Source of the DNA: Helicobacter ailurogastricus
Lineage (GTDB): Bacteria; Campylobacterota; Campylobacteria; Campylobacterales; Helicobacteraceae
Reading direction: 5' to 3'
Assembly: GCF_001282945.1 (NCBI RefSeq)
Contig: NZ_CDMG01000002.1
Coordinates: 457,268-521,267 of the forward strand
Length of the DNA: 64,000 bases
How positions within the stretch are numbered: the stretch's first letter is position 1; every line of letters begins with the position of its first letter. The position numbers were made by a program, and so were the translations under genes. Positions 53,747-62,293 of the stretch are shown here, one piece after another. The notes below the pieces were generated by a model. It ran no database searches. It was not told the origin of the DNA and saw nothing but the letters and a program-made list of their open reading frames with translations.

Positions 53747-54145
53747 TTAGATAGTAATATCTAGCACATGCGGATCGACAAGTTGCTCTAGCTCTTCTGT
53801 GTTCTCAACGGCCCGCTCTAACTCGCTGTCGCTGTAATAGTGCCCGTGGTAGCAATGTTCTTTATCCTTGCCCTTTTGGCAACGGGTGTCGCCACCGCCT
53901 TGGGTTGTGCTTTGCTCTTGTGGCTCTTGTTCGCGCTTGGGGGGTTGGTGTGGGGTTTCTTCTTTATCCTTACTAACGGCCTTGTTTTTTTCTAGCGCGC
54001 GGGTGGCCTGCACGCTTTGCAACCGCTCTAAAAAGACTTGCTGATCGACCTCAGAGAGTTTAGGCAAAGCATTTTGATTCACAATGGAGCCGTAAGGGGC
54101 GTTTTGGTTGATGTAGGTTAAGTTGCCGGGTATGGACACGGACAT
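53747..54145 (-). CDS. hypothetical hydrophilic protein
   Basis: The 132-residue product has no signal peptide and no membrane helix. The N terminus SIPGNLTYINQNAP and the short C-terminal end HVLDITI resemble a small conserved protein seen in epsilon-proteobacteria. The middle is Lys/Glu/Gln-rich and probably disordered, with a Cys/His cluster (TRCQKGKDKEHCYHGHYY) that might bind a metal. It has its own upstream gap. No function is claimed. Confidence 0.5.
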   Translation of the reverse strand: MSVSIPGNLTYINQNAPYGSIVNQNALPKLSEVDQQVFLERLQSVQATRALEKNKAVSKDKEETPHQPPKREQEPQEQSTTQGGGDTRCQKGKDKEHCYHGHYYSDSELERAVENTEELEQLVDPHVLDITI

Positions 54146-54216
54146 CGCGCACTCCTTTAGACTAGACCAGCGGACTAGAGTCTTGTTGGCTAAAGCCTAG
54201 CTTTATATCGGCAGAG

Positions 54217-55452
54217 TTAGCGGCGGACTTTGCGTAAAACGAAATTTAATAGGTCGTAGCTGTCTAAGGACACGGTGAAATAAACTTGGTAGGAGGATTG
54301 CGTGGTGTGGTAGTTGCTCATGGTGTTATAGACAAACTGGGTTTTAATGCTGGCAAAGGAGCTTCTAAATTCGTAGTAAATGTCAAAGCGGTTGTAAAGG
54401 GGGGCTTGAAAAAAGGCGACTCCACGGTAAATAGGTGTGGGGCAATAATTTTTAGAAGCCATGCAAATGTTGTCTATGTAGGTGCTGTTGTAAATGCGCT
54501 CATAGGCATTTTGCCCATGCTGGCTTGCAAAAAAGAGATCGGAAATCCCAAAGCCCTTAAATTGCATATTCGTTTGGGCGAAAAAGCCATTATTCACCTT
54601 AAACCCGGTTGCCATCCCCATTTGGCGCAAGCGCTCTAAACTCGCCAACACGCCCATAGAAAAGTCTAGCTTGTCCATAAATGGGGTCACACTGAGTAAG
54701 TCGCTTTTGGCGTAGGCTTGGTAGTAGAGGCGATCGAGCAAATAATGCCCACCGTAGGGAATATTGCTCGAAGTGTTGGGCCAATTGAGTAAAAATTGAT
54801 CTTCGACATGGAAATACTCCGCATTGCCCCCAAAAATCAAAAGTCCCTTTAAAGTCTCCAGCTCGCTATAACCCATGAAGCTAAAGCGATCCATGCCATT
54901 GCCTAAGGCGTTATGCCCGAATTTACAGATGTAGCAGTTGCCCCCAAACCAGTCGAGCATGAACTCAGCTTCTAGGTGAGTGGATTTGAAGGGGTTTTTA
55001 GGCGGTCTGTATTGCAGTAAAAAGCCCCGAGCATTAGGGTCGATGAACCAATAATAGGGGGCAAAAACATTTAGGGGGTAGTGTCCGTTGAGGTATTTTC
55101 TAGGGAAAATCCCCCCATAGAAGTTAAAAGCGTGCCCCCTTGCTTGGTAGTAGAGCGTGGGCCCCCACTTGGAGGGGAAATTCATTTGGTAGGTGTGGAT
55201 GTTTTGGAAAAAGAACGCCCCGACCATGAGCTTTTGCTCCACGCCTTTGGTGTTGAAGGCAAAACCAAATTCTGGGGTGAGACGGGTGTTTAGCGTGGTG
55301 TTGGTATTAGGCCAATAAGTCGTGTAGCCTTCGTGGTCCATGATGAAGAGATTAAAGCCTAAATTGTAGCGCAAGTGCTGGGCTAGATTGGAGGCATGTA
55401 GGCTCACGAAAAAATAGAGCAAGCAAAAAACACGGGATTTGAGGGAGAACAT
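54217..55452 (-). CDS. probable outer membrane beta-barrel protein, unknown
   Basis: The 411-residue product has a signal peptide (SRVFCLLYFFVSLHAS, residues about 6-21) and many alternating aromatic/polar strands with Tyr and Asn, as in porins. It contains one possible disulfide pair (GGNCYICKFG). The C terminus is basic (RKVRR) rather than Phe-terminal, so barrel assembly by the usual C-terminal signal is not obvious. I do not recognise the family. Confidence 0.55.
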   Translation of the reverse strand: MFSLKSRVFCLLYFFVSLHASNLAQHLRYNLGFNLFIMDHEGYTTYWPNTNTTLNTRLTPEFGFAFNTKGVEQKLMVGAFFFQNIHTYQMNFPSKWGPTLYYQARGHAFNFYGGIFPRKYLNGHYPLNVFAPYYWFIDPNARGFLLQYRPPKNPFKSTHLEAEFMLDWFGGNCYICKFGHNALGNGMDRFSFMGYSELETLKGLLIFGGNAEYFHVEDQFLLNWPNTSSNIPYGGHYLLDRLYYQAYAKSDLLSVTPFMDKLDFSMGVLASLERLRQMGMATGFKVNNGFFAQTNMQFKGFGISDLFFASQHGQNAYERIYNSTYIDNICMASKNYCPTPIYRGVAFFQAPLYNRFDIYYEFRSSFASIKTQFVYNTMSNYHTTQSSYQVYFTVSLDSYDLLNFVLRKVRR

Positions 55453-55487
55453 GGCAATCCTTTAAGCCGATAAAAGGCGCATTATAC

Positions 55488-55493
55488 TATAAT
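55488..55493 (+). promoter_or_regulatory. -10 element of the ydcH-like gene
   Basis: TATAAT lies 28 bases before the ATG at 55521 and is followed by AGAGGAG as ribosome site. Confidence 0.6.
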
Positions 55494-55520
55494 GATTGAC
55501 TTTATTAGAGAGGAGATAAG

Positions 55521-55736
55521 ATGTTTCACGAGTACCGGGAAGAAATCAAGGAACTTAGCAACAAAAACCCCCATTTCCACAAGATTTTTGAGGAACACAA
55601 CGCCCTAGACGATGAGATCACCACTTTAGAGGCGCACAACACCGATGAGCTCAAAGTTGTCGCCCTCAAAAAGAAAAAGTTGCATCTGAAAGATGAAATT
55701 TACCGCATGATCCAAGAACATAGGGGTGCGCATTAG
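55521..55736 (+). CDS. YdcH-family (DUF465) small protein
   Basis: The 71-residue product is a charged helical hairpin: FHKIFEEHNALDDEITTLE, then LKKKKLHLKDEIYRMIQ. This is the DUF465/YdcH pattern. Function is not established in any organism as far as I know. It stops directly against the convergent DnaJ-domain gene. Confidence 0.85.
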   Translation: MFHEYREEIKELSNKNPHFHKIFEEHNALDDEITTLEAHNTDELKVVALKKKKLHLKDEIYRMIQEHRGAH

Positions 55737-56573
55737 CTACAAGTTTTTGAGAATTTTATAAGCTTCCATCACTTCCAAAAAGCGTTGCTTACGGATGTTG
55801 TGGTGGGGGGATTTCGTGGAGGGGGCTGTGTCGGGGTGGTAGAGCTTGGCTAGCTCTAGATACCGGCGCTTGATCTCTTCTTTAGAGTGCATCACACCCA
55901 AGCCTAGCGTGCGCAAGGCCTTTAAAATCAATTCTTCTTGCCTTGTGAGAAAAAGTTTTTGTGTGGGGTAGATGAACTGGATATAAGCGTGCTTGAAGTG
56001 CGGGTTTTTTAAGGACATCAAAACTTGCAAAGCATCCAGATGGGCGTGGGTTTCGTGTAAAAAGCCTCTTTTGTTAGACGGGTCTTTAAAGGGGGTTTCT
56101 AGCAAAATGAAAGGGGCAAACAGGCCGTGTAAAAATTCCCTAGCTAAAAAATGTGTGTAGTAAAACACCAAGCGCGAGTGCATGTAGATGGCTTGGATTT
56201 CTACTTTTGGCACAAGGGCTAAGAGGGGTTTGGCCCTGATTTTAGGGGTGTAACTCTCTTTAAAAACAACGGGCAAATGGGCGTTGCTTAGGATTTTCTC
56301 TAGCAAGAGGTTAAACATATCAGGGGAGTTAAAGGGGTGCAAAGCGTATTTGGCATAGAGCAAGCGGTTGAGCAAATAGGCTTTCTTAAGACTCGTTTTT
56401 TCAAGCAAAATCAAGGTGTGCTTAAATTTTACATGCTCGGGGAAGTGTTTTTTAAGGTAAATGCTCGTTTTGGCGTATAAAAAGGGATCCAAGCACACCT
56501 CGATGAACTGGCTAGTCGCAGAGGTTTTTTGAGGAGCTGGGAGGGTTTTGGCGGCTTTGGTTTTGATTTGCAT
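55737..56573 (-). CDS. DnaJ-domain protein with a novel N-terminal region
   Basis: The 278-residue protein has a J domain at its C terminus (about 222-278) with the HPD motif in LAKLYHPDTAPS, so it should stimulate a DnaK-type ATPase. The N-terminal 200 residues are not recognised and contain no membrane helix or zinc motif. The usual DnaJ order is reversed. It starts 6 bases after the MATE gene and belongs to the rplM-rpsI-MATE run. Confidence 0.7.
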   Translation of the reverse strand: MQIKTKAAKTLPAPQKTSATSQFIEVCLDPFLYAKTSIYLKKHFPEHVKFKHTLILLEKTSLKKAYLLNRLLYAKYALHPFNSPDMFNLLLEKILSNAHLPVVFKESYTPKIRAKPLLALVPKVEIQAIYMHSRLVFYYTHFLAREFLHGLFAPFILLETPFKDPSNKRGFLHETHAHLDALQVLMSLKNPHFKHAYIQFIYPTQKLFLTRQEELILKALRTLGLGVMHSKEEIKRRYLELAKLYHPDTAPSTKSPHHNIRKQRFLEVMEAYKILKNL

Positions 56574-56579
56574 GGCGTA

Positions 56580-57947
56580 TTATAGCATGTTTTTTTTGGG
56601 GTGTATTGTGTGGAAAGTCCCCCTCTTGTGCTCGTAACGCACCACAAACACCGCCACCACTAAAGCCAAAAATTGCGAAAGCGGGTAGGCGATCCAAATC
56701 CCCTTAAGCCCATAAAAACGACTGAGAATCGGTAACAACAGCGCAATGAACACAATCGTTTCGCAAATGGTGATGAGAAACGAGCTTTTGGTGCGCTGTA
56801 TGGACTGGAAAAAGACCGCACAAAAAAGATTGACCCCCAAGAAAATATGCCCCAAATAATAAACATCCATGGCACTTTTGGTGTCTGCTAAAAAGGCGGT
56901 ATCCTCTAACAGGCGTTTTTTGTCTATATAGAGTTTAATGAGGCAGGTATCAAAGAAATAAAAGACGATGTAGAGCACTATGCCCACGCATAGAGCCATT
57001 CTAAGCCCAAAGTCAAAAGCGGCACGCACCCGATCGAGTTGCCCCGCCCCATAGCTAAAACTTGCGATCGGCTGTATCCCCTGCCCGATTGAGAGTAAAG
57101 TTGTCCAAAAAACGATCCCATTGTACATGATGATCGCATAAATCGACACCCCCCGCTCCCCCACCGTGTGCATGATCGTCCAGTTAAAGAGTAACATCAC
57201 CACAGCAGCACTAAGCTCGGACACGCTTTGGGGCACGCCGCTTTTAGCCGAGGACACCACGCTTGCCCAGTTGAAGCGCCGCACAAAGTGCAACTGCCCT
57301 TTTTTTAAGAGAAAATGCGAGAGCAACACAAAGAAACCCACCGCATGCCCCACTACAGTGGCGATCGCGCTCCCGTGTATGCCGATCTCAAAGACATAGA
57401 GCAAGAGGTAATTAAAAAGGATATTTGTGAGCGAGCCAACCAGCATGGCAACCATCGCCAAAATGGGGCGTTTGTCATTCACCACAAAGACATCGGCTAG
57501 GGGGTGCAAGACCATAAAAACCGCCCCCATTAAAATCATTTTGAGGTAAATAGATGCCATCGGCAAGAGCAAATCAGAGCTGCCCAACATTTTAGCAATG
57601 TGGCTGCTAAAGGGCACAAGCGACCAGCTGATGAGCGTGATGCTAATGGCGACAAAATAAAAAACAGAGCTAAAGACCAAACGGGCGCGCTTGGCTTGGC
57701 TTTTGCCCAAAAAGTATGAGGCAATCGAAGCCGCTCCCAAACCAAAAAGCAGTTCAAAGGCGATGAGTGTAGGGAAAATGGGCCAGCACACCCCGATGGC
57801 AGCGAGGGCATTTTTGCCCAGCTTGTTGCCGACAAAGATGCCATCGATCGTTGAGTAGGTCGATAGCGAGATCATGGAAAAGGCGAGGGGGATAAAATAA
57901 TAGAAAAAAAGCCTAGGGACTGGCGTGGCTTTTAAATCAATGGACAC
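56580..57947 (-). CDS. MATE-family multidrug efflux transporter
   Basis: The 455-residue protein has twelve membrane segments in two similar halves. Family landmarks are STYSTIDGIFVGNKLGKNALAAIGV in the first half and SIGQGIQPIASFSYGAGQ in the second. It most resembles the MepA/DinF-like branch and exports drugs or metabolites with Na+ or H+. The start is GTG at 57945-57947, 21 bases after rpsI. Confidence 0.88.
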   Translation of the reverse strand: MSIDLKATPVPRLFFYYFIPLAFSMISLSTYSTIDGIFVGNKLGKNALAAIGVCWPIFPTLIAFELLFGLGAASIASYFLGKSQAKRARLVFSSVFYFVAISITLISWSLVPFSSHIAKMLGSSDLLLPMASIYLKMILMGAVFMVLHPLADVFVVNDKRPILAMVAMLVGSLTNILFNYLLLYVFEIGIHGSAIATVVGHAVGFFVLLSHFLLKKGQLHFVRRFNWASVVSSAKSGVPQSVSELSAAVVMLLFNWTIMHTVGERGVSIYAIIMYNGIVFWTTLLSIGQGIQPIASFSYGAGQLDRVRAAFDFGLRMALCVGIVLYIVFYFFDTCLIKLYIDKKRLLEDTAFLADTKSAMDVYYLGHIFLGVNLFCAVFFQSIQRTKSSFLITICETIVFIALLLPILSRFYGLKGIWIAYPLSQFLALVVAVFVVRYEHKRGTFHTIHPKKNML

Positions 57948-57968
57948 ACGCCCCCCCTTATGCGCTCC

Positions 57969-58358
57969 CTAGCGTTTAGAGAATTGTGGGCTGCGGCGCG
58001 CCTTGCGTTTGCCATATTTTTTCCGCTCTACCACGCGAGAATCCCTTGTCAAAAGCCCTTTGGGTTTTAAAATTGCCCTAAAGGCACTATCGTAGAGATT
58101 CAAGGCTTTAGAAATGCCATGCCTTAAAGCTTCGGCTTGTGCGCTGTAGCCGCCCCCAAAGACCACCGCCTTCACACTCACCAAGCCCTCTTGTTTGGTA
58201 AGCACTAAAGGCTGCATCACTTTCATTTTAATGGACTCATGCCCACCTAGCCAAGTGTTTAAGTCCATGCCATTGATGTCTAATTGCCCATCCCCGTGCG
58301 TGAGCCAAACTTTGGCAATCGCACTCTTTCTTTTGCCTGTGGCGTAAATTTTTGTCAT
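57969..58358 (-). CDS. rpsI: 30S ribosomal protein S9
   Basis: The 129-residue protein begins with [17 protein letters not shown] and ends in the typical [11 protein letters not shown] tail that reaches the P-site tRNA. It follows rplM by 4 bases, the universal L13-S9 pair. Confidence 0.97.
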   Translation of the reverse strand: MTKIYATGKRKSAIAKVWLTHGDGQLDINGMDLNTWLGGHESIKMKVMQPLVLTKQEGLVSVKAVVFGGGYSAQAEALRHGISKALNLYDSAFRAILKPKGLLTRDSRVVERKKYGKRKARRSPQFSKR

Positions 58359-58362
58359 CTAT

Positions 58363-58791
58363 TTAGTCCTTCTTGCCCACTTGAGCCGTGTGGGGGTGTT
58401 TTTCATCTTTATAGACTTTCAGCTTTTTAATCATCGCACGCCCGAGCTTTGTCTTAGGCAACATGCCCCGCACCGCCAAATAAAAGAGCTTTTCTGGGTT
58501 TTTCTCCAGCATCTCCTCTAAAGTCTTGCTCTTAGTGCTGCCAAAATAGCCCGAGTGTGTAAAATATTCTTTGTCCTTGAGCTTGTTTAGCCCTGAAAAC
58601 TTCACATGGCTGGCATTGACAACCACCACAAAATCCCCACAATCCACATTGGGGGTGTAGTAGGGGCGGTGCTTGCCCCTAAGCAAAGTGGCTGCTCGTG
58701 TAACCAAACGCCCAAAAATTTGGTCTTTTGCATCCAGCACGACCCAATCGCGCTTGATGTCTGTAACTTTCATTGACTGCGTGGTGTTCAT
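58363..58791 (-). CDS. rplM: 50S ribosomal protein L13
   Basis: The 142-residue protein has DWVVLDAKDQIFGRLVTRAATLLRGKH, the uL13 signature region, and the MLPKTKLGRAMIKKLKVY segment. An AAAGGAAAG site precedes the ATG. Confidence 0.97.
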   Translation of the reverse strand: MNTTQSMKVTDIKRDWVVLDAKDQIFGRLVTRAATLLRGKHRPYYTPNVDCGDFVVVVNASHVKFSGLNKLKDKEYFTHSGYFGSTKSKTLEEMLEKNPEKLFYLAVRGMLPKTKLGRAMIKKLKVYKDEKHPHTAQVGKKD

Positions 58792-58822
58792 CTACTTTCC
58801 TTTTTACAGATCAAAAGTCGCC

Positions 58823-58828
58823 ATTTTA
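58823..58828 (-). promoter_or_regulatory. -10 element of rplM-rpsI
   Basis: TAAAAT (minus strand) lies 31 bases before the rplM ATG. It is the only promoter-like site in the 80-base gap. Confidence 0.4.
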
Positions 58829-58871
58829 GCCACTAAAGCTGAATTAAGCCTGAATTTAAGCTATTTTGAAG

Positions 58872-59336
58872 TTATCTTTTAAAGAGGCGCATTTGGTAGG
58901 ACAGAGCCCTTTGACTCTCTGCATCTAGGCTATAACGCTTGTCGTAAGCGTTTTGCACCGCGATTTTTAAAATGTCTCTCTGGTCTTGGTACATTTCATC
59001 CTCCCAAATGTCTAGCACAATTTGATAAAGTTGGATGTTTTGCACCAAGAGCTCAAACACACGCATGCGATCTTTTAAATACAAGTGTTCGTCTAGGGCG
59101 TAATCTGCCACATTGACACAAATGCGCTCAAAGACCCTAGAAGCTAAACGCCCGCTTAAAATGCCCTCAAGGTAGTTTTTGGCTTTTTCTAGTTGCGCTT
59201 GCAAATTACACCGATCCGAAAAAAGCAACACAGACAAGATTAAAATATAAACATTTAGGCGTTTGCCTAAAGAACGGGTCTGCCATTTAATGAGCCATTT
59301 TCTGACTTTGGATATTTGGTTGGTTGTGGTTTGCAT
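58872..59336 (-). CDS. hypothetical protein, one N-terminal membrane helix
   Basis: The 154-residue product has a basic start, one hydrophobic segment (about 28-41) and a helical, acidic remainder with many Tyr and Leu. I do not recognise it. It is upstream of rplM on the same strand and divergent from mscS. Confidence 0.5.
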   Translation of the reverse strand: MQTTTNQISKVRKWLIKWQTRSLGKRLNVYILILSVLLFSDRCNLQAQLEKAKNYLEGILSGRLASRVFERICVNVADYALDEHLYLKDRMRVFELLVQNIQLYQIVLDIWEDEMYQDQRDILKIAVQNAYDKRYSLDAESQRALSYQMRLFKR

Positions 59337-59418
59337 GCACTGCCTTTTTTGTCTATTTTAGCACTTTATTGCTAGGCTTAATGGGTGTGGATAAAGTGTG
59401 GGTTTCTTGTGTTAGACT

Positions 59419-61068
59419 ATGGTTTTTGAGTTTAATTTCACTGGGGGCACTCTGTTGAGGTTTTTTTTAGTGCTGTGGGCCTGTCTTTGTTGTCTTGGGG
59501 CGCAAGAAAATACACAAATCCAACACTTGCAAGCAGAGGCGGCGCATTTAGAACACAAGCTCCAAACGAGCGACAACATTTGGCTTAAAAAATTCAGCAA
59601 TTTTGAGAGTTACGAGCAAATTTATGAGGAAATCCAAACCATACAGCACCAAATCAAAGCCCTAAAGCACAAAAAGAACGGCGACACTTTAAAAATCAGC
59701 ACTCTAAACCACACCTTGCAAGCCCTAAAATACCAAGAGGCGCTGTTAGAGCAATATAAAATGAACCCCTTTAAAGAGTTGGTCGAAAAGCCCAACATCG
59801 CCAATATCCCAAGCATCACAAACCCCATTGCCATCGTTACAGGGATCTCTTTTATCAAGCAAATCAAAGCCAAATACACCACCATGAAGCACCACAAAAA
59901 GAGCTTGCGCGAAGTGCTGGACTTGATTAATCAAGAGTTAGAAGTTTTGATGCAGTTAGAAAAATTGCAAAAAGAAGGCGATCAAGAACAAGAGGGTTTA
60001 GCCAAGAAGATTTACCAAGAACAAGTCAAAAAAATCGAATTACAGGGGGCGCAAAATCTTTTAAAAACGAGCATGGATGTCTATGCTAAGGACATTGAAG
60101 AGGCCGAATCGAACATTAAATCCCAAATCAAAGACCAAATTTTTAAATTAATTTATGTGGTTTTAATCGCCCTTGTCAGCATTGTTTTGGCGTGGGTGTT
60201 GAAAGTGATTAGCCACAAATACATCCACAGCAACGAGCGCGCCTACACCATCAACAAGGCGATTAACTTTGTCAATGCTAATGTGGTGGTGTTGATTTTT
60301 CTTTTTGCTTATTTAGAAAATGTGTCCTATCTTGTAACCGTGCTGGGTTTTGCCAGTGCCGGGATCGCCATCGCCATGCGCGATTTGTTCATGAGCGTGC
60401 TGGGGTGGTTTACGATCTTAATTGAGGGCAATATCCATGTGGGCGATCGCATTAAGGTGATGAAAGATGGGCACACTTATGTGGGCGATGTGCTGGACAT
60501 CTCCGCCCTTTACACCACGATCTTAGAGGATGTGACGCTCACAAGTTACAAAGAAAACAACTGCCGCGCGGGGCGCATCATTTTTATCCCCAACAACTAC
60601 ATTTTTAGCAATTTGCTTTGCAATTACAGCCACTTTGGCATGAAGACCGTTTGGGATGGGATTGCCTTTTGCATCACCTTCGACTCCAACTATAAAAAAG
60701 CCATGCAAATCGCCCTAGATATCGCCAACACCCACGCCAAACAATACACCGAGATGACCTACAAGCAAATGAGCAACATGCGCACCAAGTACTCCCTGCG
60801 CAGCACCAGCGCAAACCCGAGGGTGTTTATGATCTTAGAGCAAGAGGGCATCCACATCAGCGTGTGGTACCAAACCAACGCTTATGCCACGCTTGCGCTA
60901 AAATCTAAGATTTCTAGTGATATTATCGAGGCGCTTTTAAAAGAGCCAGACATTTTTGTCGCTTACAGCACAACTAAATTTGTGCAAGGCGGGGGCGATG
61001 GGTTTGGGAACAAAAACAGCGTTTTTGAAAACAAGGATTTACGCCATGAAACAAAAAGTCTATTTTAA
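59419..61068 (+). CDS. MscS-family mechanosensitive channel
   Basis: The 549-residue protein has a signal peptide, a periplasmic coiled-coil region (about 25-225), membrane segments from about 236, and the MscS pore and beta domain with ASAGIAIAMRDLFMSVLGWFTILIEGNIHVGDRI. It relieves turgor on osmotic downshift. Order with mtaB and the FtsH paralog equals H. pylori HP0284-HP0285-HP0286. It overlaps mtaB by 23 bases. Confidence 0.88.
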   Translation: MVFEFNFTGGTLLRFFLVLWACLCCLGAQENTQIQHLQAEAAHLEHKLQTSDNIWLKKFSNFESYEQIYEEIQTIQHQIKALKHKKNGDTLKISTLNHTLQALKYQEALLEQYKMNPFKELVEKPNIANIPSITNPIAIVTGISFIKQIKAKYTTMKHHKKSLREVLDLINQELEVLMQLEKLQKEGDQEQEGLAKKIYQEQVKKIELQGAQNLLKTSMDVYAKDIEEAESNIKSQIKDQIFKLIYVVLIALVSIVLAWVLKVISHKYIHSNERAYTINKAINFVNANVVVLIFLFAYLENVSYLVTVLGFASAGIAIAMRDLFMSVLGWFTILIEGNIHVGDRIKVMKDGHTYVGDVLDISALYTTILEDVTLTSYKENNCRAGRIIFIPNNYIFSNLLCNYSHFGMKTVWDGIAFCITFDSNYKKAMQIALDIANTHAKQYTEMTYKQMSNMRTKYSLRSTSANPRVFMILEQEGIHISVWYQTNAYATLALKSKISSDIIEALLKEPDIFVAYSTTKFVQGGGDGFGNKNSVFENKDLRHETKSLF

Positions 61069-62293
61069 AACCTTTGGTTGCCGCACCAATTTATTTGACA
61101 CACAGGTCATGTTGGCACACTTAAAGGATTTTGAGCACACCAATAGCGAGGAGTTGGCCGACATTGTGGTGCTAAACTCTTGTACGGTAACAAACGATGC
61201 GGATTACAGCGCAAGGGCTTACGCTAAGAAAATGCACGCTTTGAATAAAAAGGTCTATTTTACAGGTTGCGGGGCCAACAAAGAGGGGCGCAAACTCTTA
61301 GAAAATAAGCAAGTGAGCGGGGTTTTTGGGCACGACCACAAGGCACAAATCAACCGCCTCTTAAGCCAAGAGGGGTTTTTTTATGAGGATAAACAAACAG
61401 AGCTAGAAAGCACGCTTTTAACAAACTTTGTAGGCAAAACTAGGGCTTTTGTGAAAATCCAAGAGGGGTGCGATTTTAAATGCAGTTATTGCATCATCCC
61501 TTTGGTGCGCGGCAAGTCGCGCAGTCTAGAGCGCACACACATTTTAAAACAAATCGATTTGCTCGCCCAAGCGGGGATTTTAGAAGTGGTTTTAACCGGG
61601 ACCAATGTGGGCAGCTTCGGGCTAGATAGGGGCGATAGCCTAGCCAAACTCGTTAAAGAGATCGCCAAAACCCCCATAAAACGGGTGCGTATTGGCAGCC
61701 TAGAGCCCGCCCAAATCGATGCCGAATTTTTAGAGCTCTTAGATCACCCCATTTTAGAGAAGCACTTACACATCGCGCTGCAACACAGCCATGACACCAT
61801 GCTACGCTGGATGCGCCGGCGCAACCGCACACACACAGACATGGCCCTTTTGGAAAAGGTCGCTTCTAAGGGTTTTGCCATCGGCACGGATTTTATCGTA
61901 GGACACCCCCATGAGGACGAAAATATTTGGCAAGAGGCGTTAGACAACTTTAAAAAACTCCCCCTAACCCACATCCACCCTTTCATTTACAGCGTGCGAT
62001 CAGGTACACCATCAAGCAAAATGCCAAACCGGGTCAATGGCAACATTGCCAAAGAGCGTTTAAACCAAATCAAAAATTGTGTGCAAAATAATAACCTAGC
62101 CTTTAGGCAGAGTTTAAAGGCACAGGGCGTGGCCTTAGAGGTGTTGGTCGAGGGGTTTAAGGGGGGGGTTTATTTAGGGCACGATCAATTCTTTAACCCC
62201 GTGCGCTTGAGCTCCCAAGAGGATTTAAGCGGGCGGTGGGTGGTGCTGACAGATTATGAGGTGCGCGCTGATGCTAGCTTTGCGGCGTTATAA
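61046..62293 (+). CDS. mtaB: tRNA t6A37 methylthiotransferase MtaB
   Basis: The 415-residue radical-SAM enzyme has the UPF0004 N-terminal domain (FKTFGCRTNLFDTQ, LNSCTVTNDAD, FTGCGANKE) with three cluster cysteines. The radical-SAM site is GCDFKCSYCIIP near residue 142, followed by a TRAM-like tail. It adds methylthio to t6A37 of tRNAs reading ANN codons. The start is the ATG at 61046 inside the mscS end. A G8 run at 62161-62168 lies near the 3' end. It overlaps the FtsH-like gene. Confidence 0.9.
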   Translation: MKQKVYFKTFGCRTNLFDTQVMLAHLKDFEHTNSEELADIVVLNSCTVTNDADYSARAYAKKMHALNKKVYFTGCGANKEGRKLLENKQVSGVFGHDHKAQINRLLSQEGFFYEDKQTELESTLLTNFVGKTRAFVKIQEGCDFKCSYCIIPLVRGKSRSLERTHILKQIDLLAQAGILEVVLTGTNVGSFGLDRGDSLAKLVKEIAKTPIKRVRIGSLEPAQIDAEFLELLDHPILEKHLHIALQHSHDTMLRWMRRRNRTHTDMALLEKVASKGFAIGTDFIVGHPHEDENIWQEALDNFKKLPLTHIHPFIYSVRSGTPSSKMPNRVNGNIAKERLNQIKNCVQNNNLAFRQSLKAQGVALEVLVEGFKGGVYLGHDQFFNPVRLSSQEDLSGRWVVLTDYEVRADASFAAL

